Shown here one piece after another: positions 32,254 to 42,077 of a DNA stretch of 64,000 nucleotides. The notes beneath the pieces were generated by a model. The model searched no databases and was not told the DNA's origin. It saw nothing but the letters and a program-made list of their open reading frames with translations. How positions within the stretch are numbered: the first letter of the stretch is position 1; each line of letters opens with the position of its first letter. Source of the DNA: Bacillota bacterium (GTDB lineage Bacteria; Bacillota; Bacilli; Bacillales_A; Planococcaceae); assembly GCA_018816185.1 (NCBI GenBank), contig JAHIWI010000008.1, positions 1 to 64,000 of the forward strand. Reading direction: 5' to 3'. The translations under genes were made by a program, and so were the position numbers.

Positions 32254-32282
32254 TTGATTTTTAAGGGCTGAAATCATATAAT
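32254..32282 (+). promoter_or_regulatory. sigma-A promoter TTGATT-N17-TATAAT
   Basis: TTGATT 32254-32259, TATAAT 32277-32282. Confidence 0.7.
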
Positions 32283-32416
32283 AAATACAAGATATAAAGT
32301 TCTTCGTTTCAGTACTAAATACTTCTTAGTGAAACACTTCTCTGCAATTTGTAACCCAGTTTTTATTTCCTTAAATATGTGCATGACAAAATCATTTTGG
32401 TTTGGGGGATGGGAAT

Positions 32417-32602
32417 ATGAAAATGAAGTCATTGAGTAAGAGAAGCGTGACATTGATGCTCATAAACATTAAAAAGAAAGAAATGATCTTGAAAGCAAAA
32501 CGGTATGGTCGAACACATCCTACAGTTGTGAAGTGTAGCCAACAATTAGATGTGTTACTAAATCAGTATCAAGGGATTCATTTATACAAAGATGTTGTTT
32601 AA
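32417..32602 (+). CDS. Spo0E-family aspartyl-phosphate phosphatase-like protein
   Basis: small protein ending ...HPTVVKCSQQLDVLLNQYQ; SQxLDxLLNxY matches the Spo0E signature. Confidence 0.72.
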   Translation: MKMKSLSKRSVTLMLINIKKKEMILKAKRYGRTHPTVVKCSQQLDVLLNQYQGIHLYKDVV

Positions 32603-32686
32603 TCCAATACCTCCAATTAAAAAAGGCAGAAGAATGGGCTCCATGCCTAATCTTCTGCCTTTTTCTATATTCACTGTAATTTAAAC

Positions 32687-33904
32687 TTATAATAAAGATT
32701 CTTTCGGTTCCCGAGCATAGAGCATATACACTAAAAAGAAGAGGCCAGCACTGAGCAAACGCAACCCTGAATTGATGTACATAGCAGTTTCAACACCCCA
32801 AGAGTTCAATAGCCAGATGCCCACTTGAGGAGCAAGGAAAGCAACGAGTGCTAACAGTACATTGTACGTTGTAATACAGTAGGTACGTGACGCCTCAGGA
32901 GACTGTTCAAGTAAAAGGTTAAACAACAGCAAGACCACGCCAGATAGGAAGAAACCGGACATTGTTTGTACGATTGTTAAGTAATACAAATTGGTCGATA
33001 ACACGGTCAAAAATGGAGTGCTCGCCATGCCGATAGCTGCATAAACAAATACACGAACGTTTGATTTCCGCTCAGCCCATTTTTTCCACAAAGGGAAAGT
33101 CAAAATTTGCATAAGCATATTTCCCACCGAAAACATACTTATCCAAAAGATAGTCGCACCTACAACCCGAACATGGTAAATGTTGAAAATTCCCCACGCC
33201 ATTTGCCACGCAAAATTAAAGAATAACGCAGCCGCTAAAAACCAAACAAAACTTGAGTGTTTAAAAATGGACCACTCCATTAATTTCTTTTTAACCAATG
33301 GACCGCTTCCAGGAGTATGGGGCTCATCATGCTTCATCAAAATGAAAGCTTCTAGTAATCCAAAACCAAATGCGATGGCAAATAAAATCTGGTATGCCGT
33401 TACATTATTTGATTGATCTTTCATCACAATCCCAATAACTAAGGTTGAAACTAATCCAACCATTGTTAATAAACGATTTCGATCACTAAAGAATTCCCCG
33501 CGTCTCGATTCACTAATCATGCCACTAATTAATGTTTGCCACCCAATATTGGCGACAGTATTCGGCACGCTCATTAAGGCGACAATAATCAGAAATGCCC
33601 AGGCTTGCATCGATTCGGAAGGGATATAAACGACAACAACGATAAACAAAAACATGATTCTCGCTAACAGAATGGAGAGGGCAACAAGCTTCTTATGTTC
33701 GTGAGCCCGATTAAGTAAGATAGCAGCCGGTATCGTCATAAGTAATGCCATCAGAGGGGGAAGCGAACTGATTAACCCGACTTGATAATTCGTTGCGCTT
33801 AAAATGGTGATCGCAAATATTGGGAAAAAGTTATTTGAAAAATTCATCGCCACAGTCGATGCCATGCCATTATATATACTTATTTTTTCGTTATATGGAC
33901 GCAT
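32687..33904 (-). CDS. MFS transporter
   Basis: 12-TM hydrophobic pattern, MFS-like loops. Confidence 0.85.
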   Translation of the reverse strand: MRPYNEKISIYNGMASTVAMNFSNNFFPIFAITILSATNYQVGLISSLPPLMALLMTIPAAILLNRAHEHKKLVALSILLARIMFLFIVVVVYIPSESMQAWAFLIIVALMSVPNTVANIGWQTLISGMISESRRGEFFSDRNRLLTMVGLVSTLVIGIVMKDQSNNVTAYQILFAIAFGFGLLEAFILMKHDEPHTPGSGPLVKKKLMEWSIFKHSSFVWFLAAALFFNFAWQMAWGIFNIYHVRVVGATIFWISMFSVGNMLMQILTFPLWKKWAERKSNVRVFVYAAIGMASTPFLTVLSTNLYYLTIVQTMSGFFLSGVVLLLFNLLLEQSPEASRTYCITTYNVLLALVAFLAPQVGIWLLNSWGVETAMYINSGLRLLSAGLFFLVYMLYAREPKESLL

Positions 33905-34134
33905 ATTAATCTCCGCATAATTTCATAAATTTGATGTTACGCTTTGAATTATATACCTGTTCAAAAAGAATACAAGTCCTTTGTGGCACGAAATATTCGT
34001 AATCGAAAAATTGGGTTGAATGGACCTAGAACCATTTTGGGCAAAAGTCATGTTCCATCAATTAATCCTTTTAAATCCTGAAATAGAGGGGGTATTCAGA
34101 ACCTTATCGTTCACTTTTAAAAATCCAATTACAC

Positions 34135-34192
34135 TATGAAAAAGAGTTATCAATTTCCTCTTTAAAAAGGCAATCGATAACTCTTTTTAGTA
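34135..34192 (-). terminator. intrinsic terminator of the subtilase gene
   Basis: AAAGAGTTATCGATT..AATTGATAACTCTTTTT on minus strand. Confidence 0.75.
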
Positions 34193-34204
34193 TGTGTTTA
34201 TTAA

Positions 34205-35467
34205 TTATTGAACACGTGCAAATCCGAAACCAGACGCATAGTCGTCGCCAGTTGTTGCTCCGTAACCGCCTTTAATATCGTAATTCTTCGCACGATTTTG
34301 TAAGTTGGCACGTAATGTTGCATTTGACCAGCTAGGATTTTGAGACCAAAGCTTTGAAGCTAAACCGGCAACGTGAGGTGTTGCCATAGAAGTTCCGCTG
34401 ATTGTGTTATACCCACCATTATTCCAAGTTGAATAAATCGACGCACCAGGTGCAGAAATTTCTACATCTCCTTGGTTAATGTAATAGTCTCCATCTGTAG
34501 AAGCATACCCACGAGAAGAGAAGTCAGCAACTCGGTATGTACCGTTTTGTTGAACATTTTCAAGTGCCGCAACTGCTACTGCATTTACTAGAGCCCCAGG
34601 GTAACCAATCGATCCTTGATAAGGACCTTCATTTCCTGCAGCCGCTACAACTAAAACACCTTTGTTGTATGCGTACGTTACTGCACTTGCAATTAAACTA
34701 TCATTACTAGCAGAACCTAAAGACATATTGATTACCGTTTTAGTTCCGGATGAAGTAGCTTGATCTGCTGCATGGCGAATCGCTGCTGCAATATCATCTG
34801 AGTATCCTGATCCATTATCAGCAAGAACTTTATAAGCCCATAAATCCGAATCTGGAGCTACACCATAAATTCCAGCACCATCACTACCGCCGTCAGCTAA
34901 AGCAGATCCAGCAACATGCGTACCATGACCGTGTGCATCATTACATACCCCGTTGACTAGGGAAGTGGCTTGCGTGAAGTCTTTACATTGTTCAACTGTA
35001 TTTTCTAAATCATAATGATTTACGTTAACGCCGGTATCAAGGACTGCAATGTTAATACCTTGTCCACCAGATGTTGTTGTTTGACTGCTATTGTTATAGA
35101 TTGCTTTAATTCCCCAAGGTGTTTGATGAGAAGGGTATTCACCAGCAGTAGCTTCGAACTGGTTCGCTCGAATATCCGTATCAAGTGAAACTTGTTGAAC
35201 TTTTGTCACCGTAATATTTTTGTTCTTTTGTAGTGCGGCAAATTGTTTTTCGTTCATTTCTGTTGAGAAACCATTTTCGGTTAATTCCCAGCGTGCTTTG
35301 TATTTACTTTTAAGTGAAGATTTAGTAGATGAATCGGAAGCTTCCACATAAACTCGGAATTTCTCGTCACCATTGCTCGTTGTCGTTGCTGCATTTGCAC
35401 CAACAGTTGGCATTGCTAGACTTGCTGTAAGTAAAACGCTCATCAAGATTTTTTTCGACTTGTTCAT
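34205..35467 (-). CDS. secreted subtilisin-like S8 serine protease with I9 propeptide
   Basis: signal peptide; VLDTGVN, DAHGHGTHVAGS, GTSMATPHVAG catalytic motifs. Confidence 0.95.
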   Translation of the reverse strand: MNKSKKILMSVLLTASLAMPTVGANAATTTSNGDEKFRVYVEASDSSTKSSLKSKYKARWELTENGFSTEMNEKQFAALQKNKNITVTKVQQVSLDTDIRANQFEATAGEYPSHQTPWGIKAIYNNSSQTTTSGGQGINIAVLDTGVNVNHYDLENTVEQCKDFTQATSLVNGVCNDAHGHGTHVAGSALADGGSDGAGIYGVAPDSDLWAYKVLADNGSGYSDDIAAAIRHAADQATSSGTKTVINMSLGSASNDSLIASAVTYAYNKGVLVVAAAGNEGPYQGSIGYPGALVNAVAVAALENVQQNGTYRVADFSSRGYASTDGDYYINQGDVEISAPGASIYSTWNNGGYNTISGTSMATPHVAGLASKLWSQNPSWSNATLRANLQNRAKNYDIKGGYGATTGDDYASGFGFARVQ

Positions 35468-35614
35468 TTGTGTGCTCCTTTTTCTTGTGTATTTTTCTTG
35501 CTAAACCAAATCTAGCACACAAACTATATTTTGATTATTGGGAAAATTAATTCGAAATCAAATGAAAACTTAAGAGAATAGCTGAATTGTGAATTTCTGC
35601 TAATTTATTAAAAA

Positions 35615-35643
35615 TTGAGAAAATAGACATCTCTACGTATAAT
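35615..35643 (+). promoter_or_regulatory. sigma-A promoter TTGAGA-N17-TATAAT
   Basis: in the divergent intergenic region, 32 bp before the regulator ATG. Confidence 0.8.
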
Positions 35644-35674
35644 GAGTCTACAAACTTTGTGAGTAGGTGAAGAC

Positions 35675-36892
35675 ATGCAAATAGGCTCATTAATTAAATA
35701 TCATCGGACAAAGCAAAAGATGACACAAAGTGAACTTGCTGAAGGAATATGCTCGGTGCCACATCTGAGTAAGATAGAAAACAATAGCAAGGAAGCTAAT
35801 GTTGAGACCATCAGACTGGTGCTCGATCGTCTAGAAATTGACCTGCACGATGTGGAAGAAAGTGAAGTGAAAGTTGAGGTTTTACTTAATCAGCTGCTTC
35901 AAAATATGCTCTATCTTGAAACAGAAAAAGCAGTGAGTACTTTTCTAGAGCTACAGGTGTATAAAGAAATGGTACCTTTCACCAAACACATCTACCTATA
36001 CGAAATTTACAAATTAAGATATTACTTGTTCACTAAAGACCTAGATTTTGCCGATGAACAGATAAAATGGCTCAATGCTCAACGGCAAAATTTTTCCCAA
36101 CATGAAAGCTATTTACTTTCCTATTTTACTGGGATATTTTTAATCTTAAGGGGGAAATATGAGGAAGCGGATGAGAAAATCTCAGCAATACTTCAAGAGT
36201 ATTATGAAACAAATACATTTGAAGGAGAAATCTATTATCATCTTGCACTGGTTAAAGGGTATATGTATCAATCCGGTCATGCGATTAATTATGGAAAGAA
36301 AGCATTGAATTTTTTCAAAGATCACTTCAATTTCAAAAGAATTCTCCATGTTCAAATGTCTTTAGCCATTAATTACTCGCAATCCAAAATCTATGATGAG
36401 GCTTTGGACAATTATCAACATCTCGTAAGGAACACAGAAATGCTGAAAGAGACCGCCCTATTGCCTCATATTTATCATAACATTGGTGATTTAAGACATC
36501 GTATGGGTGATTATGAACAAGCTTTGCACTATTTCAAGAAGAGCGCGGTCATCTTCCAAGAAAGAACCGAAAACTATCTTCTCTGTTTATACAATTTAGC
36601 TTTGACCGAGTTCAAACTAGAAAAATGGGATGATAGTAAAATCAGTTTTACTTTATTAAATAAAGAAGCAAAAGAAATGAAAGTTTCGCCTTACCAACTT
36701 TATTCATCGTACTATTTGTTTCTTTTAAATGATAAAAAACAAAAAGCCATGACTTTCTTAGAAGAAAAGATACTTCCGTCTATAGAAAAGGCAGACGAAC
36801 AAAAAGAATTTTATCGATACTTCAGTAAGATTCTTGCGGAGTATTATAAAAACGAAGGTAAATATGAAAAAGCAGTTAAATACATTTTATAA
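35675..36892 (+). CDS. HTH-TPR transcriptional regulator of the RRNPP type (NprR/PlcR-like)
   Basis: N-terminal XRE HTH (IKYHRTKQKMTQSELAEGICSVPHLSKIENNSKEAN) followed by TPR-type helices; 405 aa. Confidence 0.88.
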   Translation: MQIGSLIKYHRTKQKMTQSELAEGICSVPHLSKIENNSKEANVETIRLVLDRLEIDLHDVEESEVKVEVLLNQLLQNMLYLETEKAVSTFLELQVYKEMVPFTKHIYLYEIYKLRYYLFTKDLDFADEQIKWLNAQRQNFSQHESYLLSYFTGIFLILRGKYEEADEKISAILQEYYETNTFEGEIYYHLALVKGYMYQSGHAINYGKKALNFFKDHFNFKRILHVQMSLAINYSQSKIYDEALDNYQHLVRNTEMLKETALLPHIYHNIGDLRHRMGDYEQALHYFKKSAVIFQERTENYLLCLYNLALTEFKLEKWDDSKISFTLLNKEAKEMKVSPYQLYSSYYLFLLNDKKQKAMTFLEEKILPSIEKADEQKEFYRYFSKILAEYYKNEGKYEKAVKYIL

Positions 36893-36904
36893 GGAGTGTT
36901 ATTG

Positions 36905-37033
36905 ATGAAAAAAACATTGATTTTATTATTGATTATCGGATTTGCAAGTTTGGTTAGTAACGATGTGAGTACAGTTTTAGCCGCAGAACCTGCTGAAACT
37001 CAAGATACAGTAGCAATTCGTCCGCCAGTTTGA
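36905..37033 (+). CDS. 42-aa secreted propeptide, candidate cognate signal of upstream regulator
   Basis: MKKTLILLLIIGFASLVSNDVSTVLAAEPAETQDTVAIRPPV*; AAGGAG 8 nt upstream; 12 bp after regulator; followed by terminator. Confidence 0.82.
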   Translation: MKKTLILLLIIGFASLVSNDVSTVLAAEPAETQDTVAIRPPV

Positions 37034-37049
37034 CCACATAATTTTTAAT

Positions 37050-37085
37050 GGAAAAACTCCCGAGAATATCTCGGGAGTTTTTGTT
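37050..37085 (+). terminator. intrinsic terminator
   Basis: AAAAACTCCCGAGAatatCTCGGGAGTTTTTG. Confidence 0.9.
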
Positions 37086-37139
37086 TGTAGGTAAATAAAT
37101 AGATTTACATTGTGTGTGATTTTTTATAATACACTTGGT

Positions 37140-37290
37140 GCAATGCTGTGAGCCTAGTGCTTTTCGTTTCGGTGCTCGCTTTCCGCGGGCACGGCCTCAG
37201 CCGCTTCATTCGCTTCGCTCACTGCAGGGTCTTCAGCTCGCGCTGTTCCCGCAGGAGTTTCGCGCCTTCACTCCAAGCAACTTAAATTGT
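37140..37290 (-). repeat. dispersed GC-rich intergenic repeat, copy 1
   Basis: minus strand GCGAAACTCCTGCGGGAACAGCGCGAGCTGAAGACCC...GGCTGAGGCCGTGCCCGCGGAAAGCG; matches 42765-42885 in the other orientation. Confidence 0.75.
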
Positions 37291-37437
37291 TTTATAAAGG
37301 GCTATGTTAAAGATAAAGGGAAAAATCGCATAAAAAATGAGCTTGGAGATACATCTCCAAACCCATTGTATTTTTGTTCTTTTTTACTAAAGCACGCGTT
37401 ACTTGAATAAGAGTTTCTACTATTTTTTCGGTTACCC

Positions 37438-37890
37438 TTATAAATTGTTCATTCTGATAATCTCTCCTAAATTATAGCCTATCCAAGCCCCAACAAATGG
37501 GATAGCATAGCTAGGAAAGTCCAATCTTAAAGAGTTGAAATCCTTAACAAACAATAAAACTGCAAAACCAACACCTATAACACTGATGAGGACAGCCTCA
37601 GCTATTCTATTTCGCTTCCACCGTTTCTCTCCCAAACGATTTCTATCAAATTCCTGCACACGTCTATTTGTCTTTGTACCAATAGGTCTTCCTGTCTTTA
37701 GGGTGTACAACGTGATAGCTAATATTATCCATATAAGCACAAAAAATATTCCAATGATGAGGGAGTGCATTCCGTTATCAGTAAAAAAAACAAGGAGCAC
37801 GAATAACAACAGCATTACGAGATTGTTTTGGACTACTTGTTTCTTTTTTAAATGCTTAACTTCTTGTATATCCCATTGTGTTTCATCCAT
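37438..37890 (-). CDS. membrane protein of unknown function
   Basis: multi-TM ORF, RBS AGGGAGG. Confidence 0.7.
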   Translation of the reverse strand: MDETQWDIQEVKHLKKKQVVQNNLVMLLLFVLLVFFTDNGMHSLIIGIFFVLIWIILAITLYTLKTGRPIGTKTNRRVQEFDRNRLGEKRWKRNRIAEAVLISVIGVGFAVLLFVKDFNSLRLDFPSYAIPFVGAWIGYNLGEIIRMNNL

Positions 37891-38143
37891 TTTATCCTCC
37901 CTTTCAATTTCACAACTTCTATAACTCCCATGAAAGAACGTAATATTCTTTCATTATCTGTGGTGTAGATGTTATTTTTGAGATACATGGATGGCTAACC
38001 TGCTTCGTTAATTTAAGTGTAAAATTTCATAAACAATCGCACCTTACGAAAAATCAACCGTAATTTTAACATAGCCTTTATAAATAATAATTTGCGATTT
38101 TGCTATAAATCAACAAATGAAAACCAACAGTATTCCCATAGCT

Positions 38144-38458
38144 TTAAATCGCTATATTAGTTTCAGTTTCATTAGAACTATATTTCATAAAGTATGGTTG
38201 AATCAACATTGCAATGAGACCTGTTACTACTATTAACGTGATGGTTACTGGAAGTGATAATGAAATAATAGTAGATATAGAACCGATGAGAATTATCGGC
38301 ATAATTATCACTGATCCTATTAATCTTGAACGAAATGTAATTCGATTTTCTGTTTTACACACAGGACAAATAATGGGTCGATAGAATAAACTCAATGATT
38401 TACTTACTTGACCCCAAGAAAACGTAGTTCGACATTGATCACATTTTGGTAAACCCAT
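38144..38458 (-). CDS. zinc-ribbon/TM protein (TIGR04104-like)
   Basis: CDQCRTTFSW..CPVCKTENR CxxC pairs plus two TMs. Confidence 0.75.
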   Translation of the reverse strand: MGLPKCDQCRTTFSWGQVSKSLSLFYRPIICPVCKTENRITFRSRLIGSVIIMPIILIGSISTIISLSLPVTITLIVVTGLIAMLIQPYFMKYSSNETETNIAI

Positions 38459-38470
38459 AAGACACCACCC

Positions 38471-38707
38471 CTAATCTGCAATTTTTCTTTCAACAAAACT
38501 CCATACAATGAAGATTAAAACAGCCACTCCGAATACCAACATAGATGCGTTGAACACGAAATTGAAATCCATCTCTGAAACCCAACGTGACTCAATACCC
38601 GCTTGATCTCTTATTTCATACTTGATTACTTCATAATCCATTAAAACCAAAGATAAGATCAAGCCGATTATAATTCCACCTAGTATAGAAAATGAGAATT
38701 TTCTCAT
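38471..38707 (-). CDS. small two-TM membrane protein
   Basis: ORF upstream of the zinc-ribbon gene. Confidence 0.6.
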   Translation of the reverse strand: MRKFSFSILGGIIIGLILSLVLMDYEVIKYEIRDQAGIESRWVSEMDFNFVFNASMLVFGVAVLIFIVWSFVERKIAD

Positions 38708-38770
38708 TCAATGGCCCCCTAAATTATCATTATCTGTTGTGAAAAAGAAAATTATTAAAGTGAATTACTA

Positions 38771-39583
38771 CTAGCCTAATTCTTCAACGCTAGAATTTCT
38801 TAGTACAATTCTCAAACGACGAATTACAAACCAAATTAGCGTCGTACTGATGATAAGCGCTCCAATTTTCAAAGGGATTTGAGTGTATAAATCCGCTTTG
38901 GTGTTTAATAAGAGCCATTCAGGCCATGTAGGATTTAAGTAAGCCATAATCATCGCAAAGGAATTATTAGCTATATGAAATAATATAGGGATAGCTAAAT
39001 TGTTCGTTATTAAATACACTAATGCAGCTATGATTCCGAAAATAGTTGAGCCAATGATATCCATATGTAAGATTCCAAATAAAATACTTGAGATCATAAT
39101 GCCGCTCCAGACCGAGGTTTTCAAAATCATTCTTTTTAGTAACAATCCTCGGAAAATAAACTCTTCCGCAATAGGACCAATAATACATATGAACAGAATA
39201 GTAAGGGCTAAAAAGAATGGATTTTCAGGGAGAAGAAAGGGTTCAAAAATCAGATCTACTAACCTTGGTGCAAAAGAATTAAGAGTGATAAATTGGAGCC
39301 AAGAAATGCTAAGTGAAAAGAGGACGGAAATTGCAACAAAAACTAAAACGGAAGGAATCCATTGTTTTGAACCCTTAATAAATACGACATCACTTAAAGA
39401 AACGCTATGTTTATTAAATTGGTATCGAAAGTAAACAACGGGTGCAGCGATATACAAAGCAAATTGGAATGCAAGACCAGAAACATCCTCACTTGCAGAA
39501 AATAAAGTCGCTACTACTATGAACAAGATGATAAACAATATAGTGATACCGAATAAATGGCGATTTTTCATTTCTTCAAACAT
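38771..39583 (-). CDS. CPBP-family intramembrane glutamic endopeptidase
   Basis: IAEEFIFRGLL and ILFGILHM motifs. Confidence 0.9.
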   Translation of the reverse strand: MFEEMKNRHLFGITILFIILFIVVATLFSASEDVSGLAFQFALYIAAPVVYFRYQFNKHSVSLSDVVFIKGSKQWIPSVLVFVAISVLFSLSISWLQFITLNSFAPRLVDLIFEPFLLPENPFFLALTILFICIIGPIAEEFIFRGLLLKRMILKTSVWSGIMISSILFGILHMDIIGSTIFGIIAALVYLITNNLAIPILFHIANNSFAMIMAYLNPTWPEWLLLNTKADLYTQIPLKIGALIISTTLIWFVIRRLRIVLRNSSVEELG

Positions 39584-39863
39584 TTCACCACTCCTATCTA
39601 ATCAGTATTACGTTTATTGGTAAGAAATGGTTTCATTTATAAAGTGGAATACAATAATTAGTCTAACGATGTCCCCGGTAGCAATTATCTTTAAAATTCT
39701 ATTTTTCGACAATCATGTATATTCCGAATCCCGTCCCACATAGTCAACTATTTGGAATTGAAAAAGAAGAGTTTAATTCATAATCGAATTAGACTCTTCT
39801 TACTTATTTTCTATTTTAGTACTTTCAGTCACTTGAAACAGTGAGCTGTTTTCCTGCTGCATT

Positions 39864-40199
39864 CTAATTTACATTATCCATACCATTATTCTTCTTTTTC
39901 AATTTAACGTCCTGCTCTTTTGTGAAATCCGGTTCCTTGCCGAATTCTGTCCTTAAAGTAGGATTGGATAAAGATGAATGTCGGTGGGTAACCGGGTCGA
40001 TCTCTTCGTCTGGCTTAAATAATAGACCAAGACATATTAGTCCACTAATCCCCACAAGACCATATACCACCCTAGATAAAAACGCATCTTGACCACCAAA
40101 TAACGTTGCAACTAAATCAAATTGAAAAAGTCCAATCAACCCCCAGTTAAGTGCACCGATAATAACTAGAGCTAGCGCGATTCGTGAAAGCCCACTCAT
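39864..40199 (-). CDS. DUF378-like membrane protein with hydrophilic C-terminal tail
   Basis: ALVIIGALNWGLIGLFQFDLVATLFGG. Confidence 0.85.
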   Translation of the reverse strand: MSGLSRIALALVIIGALNWGLIGLFQFDLVATLFGGQDAFLSRVVYGLVGISGLICLGLLFKPDEEIDPVTHRHSSLSNPTLRTEFGKEPDFTKEQDVKLKKKNNGMDNVN

Positions 40200-40643
40200 A
40201 CATTGATTCCTCCTTCGATTAAAATTTTTTTGAATCGGTAATTACCTTAAGCAGATTAGTACCAATACTTTAAATCAGGTATATCGATCTCTGCATCGGT
40301 ATGTTGCAACACCAAAAAACCTTATCGGCAATTGCTTATTGATTCGTACTTATCTTTTACCAAAAAGTCTATTTAATACATATTAATCGATATGAAGACA
40401 GATCTTAAAAAAATGGCTAGTTTTACAAATATTTTTATATTATCCTTCGCAGTTTTTTTAGTGTCTATCTCCACAATTTAAAGGAGATAATTGATAGGAT
40501 GTAAAGCCTTTAAAGAATCTTGCGTTAAAACTAAGAATTTATGAAAACTTATAATCATTACATAAAGCAGTAAGGTGTAATATGTTACCATTAATGGAGA
40601 AGTGTGAGTGGGCAAATTTATCTGTTGTAAATGGGGGATTGAA

Positions 40644-41375
40644 ATGATTTTACATACTAATATCAGTGGATCTGGAGAGTCATTAGTTTTTTTGCATTCG
40701 GGGTTACAAACGGGAGACACAGATTTTAATTATCAAAGGGAATATTTCAACAAAAAGTTTACAATTATCTCACCAGATTTGAGGGGGCATGGCCTTTCTC
40801 ATTCAGTCGAAATACAAAATTATTTTGAAGACTCTGCGTCGGATTTATTAGAAACTCTTAATCATCTTGAATTAGATCAAATACATTTAGTTGGCAGCTC
40901 CTTAGGTTCACTTGTAGCCATTAAGTTCGCACAAATGTATCCAGAACGAATAATTACTCTAACTCTTTCAGGGATTACTACAGTTAAACCAGAAAATTGG
41001 ATGGAAATTCATAATGAAGATGTATCCCATCAAGCTAACTTATTACTAAATAATGAAGCAATTTCATACTTCGATCAATTGCATGGTCAAAATTGGGAAC
41101 AGTTTTTACATATGGGTAAGAATGCAAGCTGGTATCCTTTCGAAGATATGAAGTTGTTAAGTTCTTGTTCGTTCCCTACATTAATAATGGTAGGTGAAGC
41201 TCAACGAAATGAAACAAATGTTGCATTAGAGTATCCTATGAATAATTCAAATGTTCATATTGCTATTGTTCCGCTTGCTGGACATTTGGTACCTTCAGAT
41301 CAACCAAAAATATATTCGCTTATTTTAGAGGAATTTATTCAACAAAACGATGATTCATTAGCTAAATTAAAATGA
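40644..41375 (+). CDS. alpha/beta hydrolase
   Basis: LVFLHSGLQ, DLRGHGLS, LVGSSLGSLVA, GHLVPSDQP. Confidence 0.88.
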   Translation: MILHTNISGSGESLVFLHSGLQTGDTDFNYQREYFNKKFTIISPDLRGHGLSHSVEIQNYFEDSASDLLETLNHLELDQIHLVGSSLGSLVAIKFAQMYPERIITLTLSGITTVKPENWMEIHNEDVSHQANLLLNNEAISYFDQLHGQNWEQFLHMGKNASWYPFEDMKLLSSCSFPTLIMVGEAQRNETNVALEYPMNNSNVHIAIVPLAGHLVPSDQPKIYSLILEEFIQQNDDSLAKLK

Positions 41376-41391
41376 GAAAGAGGTTAATACT

Positions 41392-42048
41392 TTGATAAAA
41401 GCAATCATATTTGATTTTGATGGATTAATTATAGATACAGAGAGTATTTGGTATGAATCTTACAAAGAAACTCTACAAAGTTATCAGTTTGACTTACCTC
41501 TTGCGGAATTTGGAGAATGTATCGGATCAGATGAAACTGTCCTAAATACATACTTTAAAAAGAATTTAGGAGAAAGTTGCAATGTTGACGAAATTGAAAC
41601 GCGTGCTTTTGATATCTATAAAACTAAAATGAGTTCCCCTGAAGCACGTATTGGTGTATTAGATTATTTGCAAGAAGCTAGTAAAACTGGATATAAAATT
41701 GGTCTTGCTTCTAGTTCATCAAAGGAATGGGTTACAAAATATTTAGAAGAACTTGGTTTGTTGAATTATTTTGAAGTAATTGTCACCCGTGATGATGTCC
41801 AAAAAGTGAAACCTGCGCCAGATCTTTATTTAAAAGCCATTAAAGACTTGAATATTAATTCTTCTGAAGGACTAGCATTCGAAGATTCTTTAAACGGGTC
41901 AATAGCGGCAATGGCTGCAGGACTAAATTGTGTCATTGTCCCAAATCCCGTGACCGAATTATCAGCATTCGAAAACTACTCTCTACGATTGAAATCAATG
42001 TCGGAAAAAAGTTTGAGTGAGGTAATTGAGTTGATAGAAAAGAGTTAA
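41392..42048 (+). CDS. HAD-superfamily hydrolase (beta-phosphoglucomutase-like)
   Basis: IFDFDGLIIDTE, LASSSSKEWV, FEDSLNG. Confidence 0.9.
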   Translation: MIKAIIFDFDGLIIDTESIWYESYKETLQSYQFDLPLAEFGECIGSDETVLNTYFKKNLGESCNVDEIETRAFDIYKTKMSSPEARIGVLDYLQEASKTGYKIGLASSSSKEWVTKYLEELGLLNYFEVIVTRDDVQKVKPAPDLYLKAIKDLNINSSEGLAFEDSLNGSIAAMAAGLNCVIVPNPVTELSAFENYSLRLKSMSEKSLSEVIELIEKS

Positions 42049-42077
42049 GTATGAATTTCTAAACAAAGTCAATTTAA

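Noticed and set aside
35675-37033. Phage arbitrium (AimR-AimP) interpretation of the HTH-TPR/peptide pair
   Set aside because: No phage genes nearby, no AimX-like locus, and the neighbour is a secreted protease; NprR/PlcR-type is more likely
37135-37410. 91-aa ORF over the GC-rich repeat
   Set aside because: Low-complexity translation of a repetitive non-coding element
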